NCBI GenBank assembly: GCA_964639505.1
Contig: CAZXDL010000018.1
Coordinates: forward strand, 1 to 11,919
Direction: 5' to 3'
DNA from: CAZXDL01 sp964639505
GTDB lineage: Bacteria; Patescibacteriota; Saccharimonadia; Saccharimonadales; UBA4665
Length of the DNA stretch: 11,919 bases
Shown piece by piece: positions 11,885 to 11,919 of this stretch; positions within the stretch are counted from its first letter, which is position 1; every line of letters begins with the position of its first letter. Position numbers and translations under genes: made by a program. The notes beneath the pieces were generated by a model, which was not told where the DNA came from, did no database searches, and saw only the letters and a list, made by a program, of their open reading frames with translations.

Positions 11885-11919
11885 TCACTCAAATATTATT
11901 TAGTGCTAAAAAACAAAAA

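Noticed and set aside
1..11919. UGA reassigned to glycine, as in some CPR lineages
   Set aside because: All accepted genes read through without internal UGA, and no tRNA with anticodon TCA is present in the window.

Overview
This window most likely comes from a small-genome bacterium of the Candidate Phyla Radiation, most probably Candidatus Saccharibacteria (TM7). The inference rests on gene style, not on a marker gene. Genes are tightly packed with very short spacers. MurA is fused to an N-terminal XRE helix-turn-helix. An actinobacterial-looking DUF6325/SHOCT gene pair is present. Several membrane proteins carry Pro/Gln-rich cytoplasmic arms, and several genes look leaderless. UGA is not used as a sense codon in any gene I accept, so the code looks standard.

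Left block (1-3604, all + strand): a DUF6325-like protein and an abutting SHOCT-domain protein, a NAD(P)-binding atypical SDR, UDP-glucose 6-dehydrogenase (ugd) and a Pro/Gln-rich single-pass membrane protein of unknown function. Bases 3605-3813 hold no gene. They carry a promoter followed by a strikingly ordered series of seven hairpins that reads as a tandemly repeated structured RNA, ending just before the ribosome binding site of a DMT/EamA transporter (3814-4743). This is the best candidate for something undescribed in the window.

Middle block (4744-9476): a possible 28-residue small ORF and an XRE-HTH/DUF3467-like regulator on the minus strand, murB divergent from the regulator, glyA convergent with murB (the two stop codons overlap), and the HTH-murA fusion divergent from glyA. 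Two of the committed peptidoglycan-precursor enzymes (MurA, MurB) are therefore each next to, or fused to, an XRE-type DNA-binding domain. A dyad symmetry overlaps the murA extended -10 element and is a candidate operator.

Right block (9477-11919): tRNA-Gly(TCC), then a minus-strand three-gene unit read from right to left: a PrsW-family intramembrane protease with a C-terminal zinc ribbon, a zinc-ribbon membrane protein with an exported domain, and a small signal-anchor protein. Next come tRNA-Arg(TCT) with an odd anticodon stem and a promoter that points out of the right end. The themes of the region are cell-envelope synthesis (Ugd, MurA, MurB), one-carbon/glycine metabolism (GlyA), import or export through the DMT carrier, and membrane-surface proteins. 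No mobile element, CRISPR array, rRNA gene or intergenic stretch over 300 bases was seen.
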